A DNA stretch of 6,214 nt from Pseudomonadales bacterium (GTDB lineage Bacteria; Pseudomonadota; Gammaproteobacteria; Pseudomonadales; DC-out160), in the NCBI GenBank assembly GCA_016765265.1, contig JAESQG010000073.1, positions 5,946-12,159 on the forward strand, read 5' to 3'. Both the position numbers and the translations under genes were made by a program. A model generated the notes under the pieces. The model did no database searches, was not told where the DNA came from, and worked only from the letters and a program-made list of their open reading frames with translations. Shown one piece after another: positions 5,613 to 6,214 of the stretch; the stretch's first letter is position 1; each line of letters opens with the position of its first letter.

Positions 5613-6214
5613 TTATGCTGCCATATGTCCGCCATCAATGGGCAGGCAAACGCCGGTGACGAAATTGGCTTCGTCTGATGCAAGATATACAGCACCATAG
5701 GCCACATCCCAGCCGCTGCCCATTCTTTTACGCAGAGGCACTAGCTTATGGCGCATATCACGTACTTCATCTCTGGAAATGCCGCGCGCTTTTGCATTGC
5801 CCTCTATGGCCATAGGCGTATCCATTAAGCCGGGCATAATCGCATTGCAACGAACGCCGTATTTGGCGTTAGAAGCCGCAATGGAGGCAGTGAGTTTATT
5901 GACTCCGGCCTTGGATAGTTCGTAAGCCGTAATACCTGCCACAGACACCGCTGCTACAGAAGAGATGTTAACAATCGCGCCGGATTCTTGCTGCCGCATT
6001 ATTGGAATAACTTGTTTGCAGGTGAGCCACATGGCCTTTAGATTCACCAGCATGATTTGATCAAAGGCTTCTTCCTCAAGTCGGTGAGGAGGGGAGTCGC
6101 CAAAGCCAATTCCTACGTTATTGTGCAAAATGTCGATGCGGCCCAATTTGTCCATAGCCGCTTCAACTAGAGAGATGTTAGCGGCTTCGGTCACTATGTT
6201 ACATTCGTAAGCAA
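5613..6214 (-). CDS. Short-chain dehydrogenase/reductase (SDR), N-terminus outside window
   Basis: A classical NAD(P)-dependent oxidoreductase, expected to interconvert an alcohol and a ketone in the cytoplasm. About 199 residues are visible of a usual ~250. The frame stays open past the GTG at 6194 to the window edge, reading AYECNIVTEAANISLV, so that GTG is internal and the cofactor-binding TGxxxGxG segment is missing from view. Visible motifs in order are DILHNNVG (a variant of the NNAG structural motif), the Asn of LVNLKAMW, the catalytic Ser in VNISSV, the catalytic YxxxK as YELSK, the PG loop as MPGLMDTPM, and the C-terminal FVTGVCLPIDGG. With Asn, Ser, Tyr and Lys all present it should be active. 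The substrate cannot be deduced. It is 79 bases upstream of the GIY-YIG-like gene on the same strand and could lead an SDR - GIY-YIG - acyl-CoA dehydrogenase transcript. Confidence 0.92.
   Translation of the reverse strand, partial: AYECNIVTEAANISLVEAAMDKLGRIDILHNNVGIGFGDSPPHRLEEEAFDQIMLVNLKAMWLTCKQVIPIMRQQESGAIVNISSVAAVSVAGITAYELSKAGVNKLTASIAASNAKYGVRCNAIMPGLMDTPMAIEGNAKARGISRDEVRDMRHKLVPLRKRMGSGWDVAYGAVYLASDEANFVTGVCLPIDGGHMAA

Noticed and set aside
6192..6194. GTG as the start of the SDR gene
   Set aside because: The frame continues to the right edge, and an SDR needs an N-terminal cofactor-binding segment of about 50 residues that is missing from this point.
1..6214. Mobile element, CRISPR array, tRNA or phage-related system
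   Set aside because: No transposase or integrase frame, terminal inverted repeats with target duplications, spaced CRISPR-like repeats, or cloverleaf was seen on either strand; the repeats present are local and short.

Overview
The window looks like a chromosomal piece of a Gram-negative proteobacterium, probably a free-living, perhaps marine, gammaproteobacterium. This rests on two OmpW-type outer-membrane barrels (one with a clear Sec signal peptide, both ending in phenylalanine) beside acyl-CoA dehydrogenase, SDR and D-aminoacylase-type genes. The genus is a guess; there is no rRNA, tRNA or taxon-specific marker. No integrase, transposase, CRISPR array or phage gene is visible.

Left part (1-1752, plus strand): two tandem OmpW-family genes. 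The first is cut by the window edge and the second is complete. By hand alignment they are about 70% identical over about 150 residues. Between them, on the minus strand at about 646-824, lies a frameshifted relic of the last ~50 codons of the amidohydrolase gene that follows the second ompW. The order is therefore ompW - amidohydrolase 3' relic - ompW - intact amidohydrolase, the footprint of an old tandem duplication.

Middle (1753-3937): the intact amidohydrolase (D-aminoacylase type) runs on the minus strand, convergent with the second ompW. A 12-bp perfect hairpin separates them. Its best start is an ATG at 3561 with an ideal Shine-Dalgarno, and a plausible sigma70-like promoter lies just upstream. 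Behind it is an AT-rich, gene-free spacer full of short direct repeats.

Right part (3938-6214): three more minus-strand genes, transcribed toward the amidohydrolase. In transcription order they are an SDR oxidoreductase (5' end outside the window), a small GIY-YIG-like protein and an acyl-CoA dehydrogenase. Gaps of 79 and 87 bp would allow an operon but do not prove one. The SDR, the acyl-CoA dehydrogenase and the hydrolase suggest catabolism of an acylated or hydrophobic carbon source, with OmpW-type barrels as possible uptake pores; this functional link is inference. I see no clearly new defence or mobile system. The best discoveries are the duplication relic, the repeat-rich leader and the small GIY-YIG-like protein in a catabolic setting.
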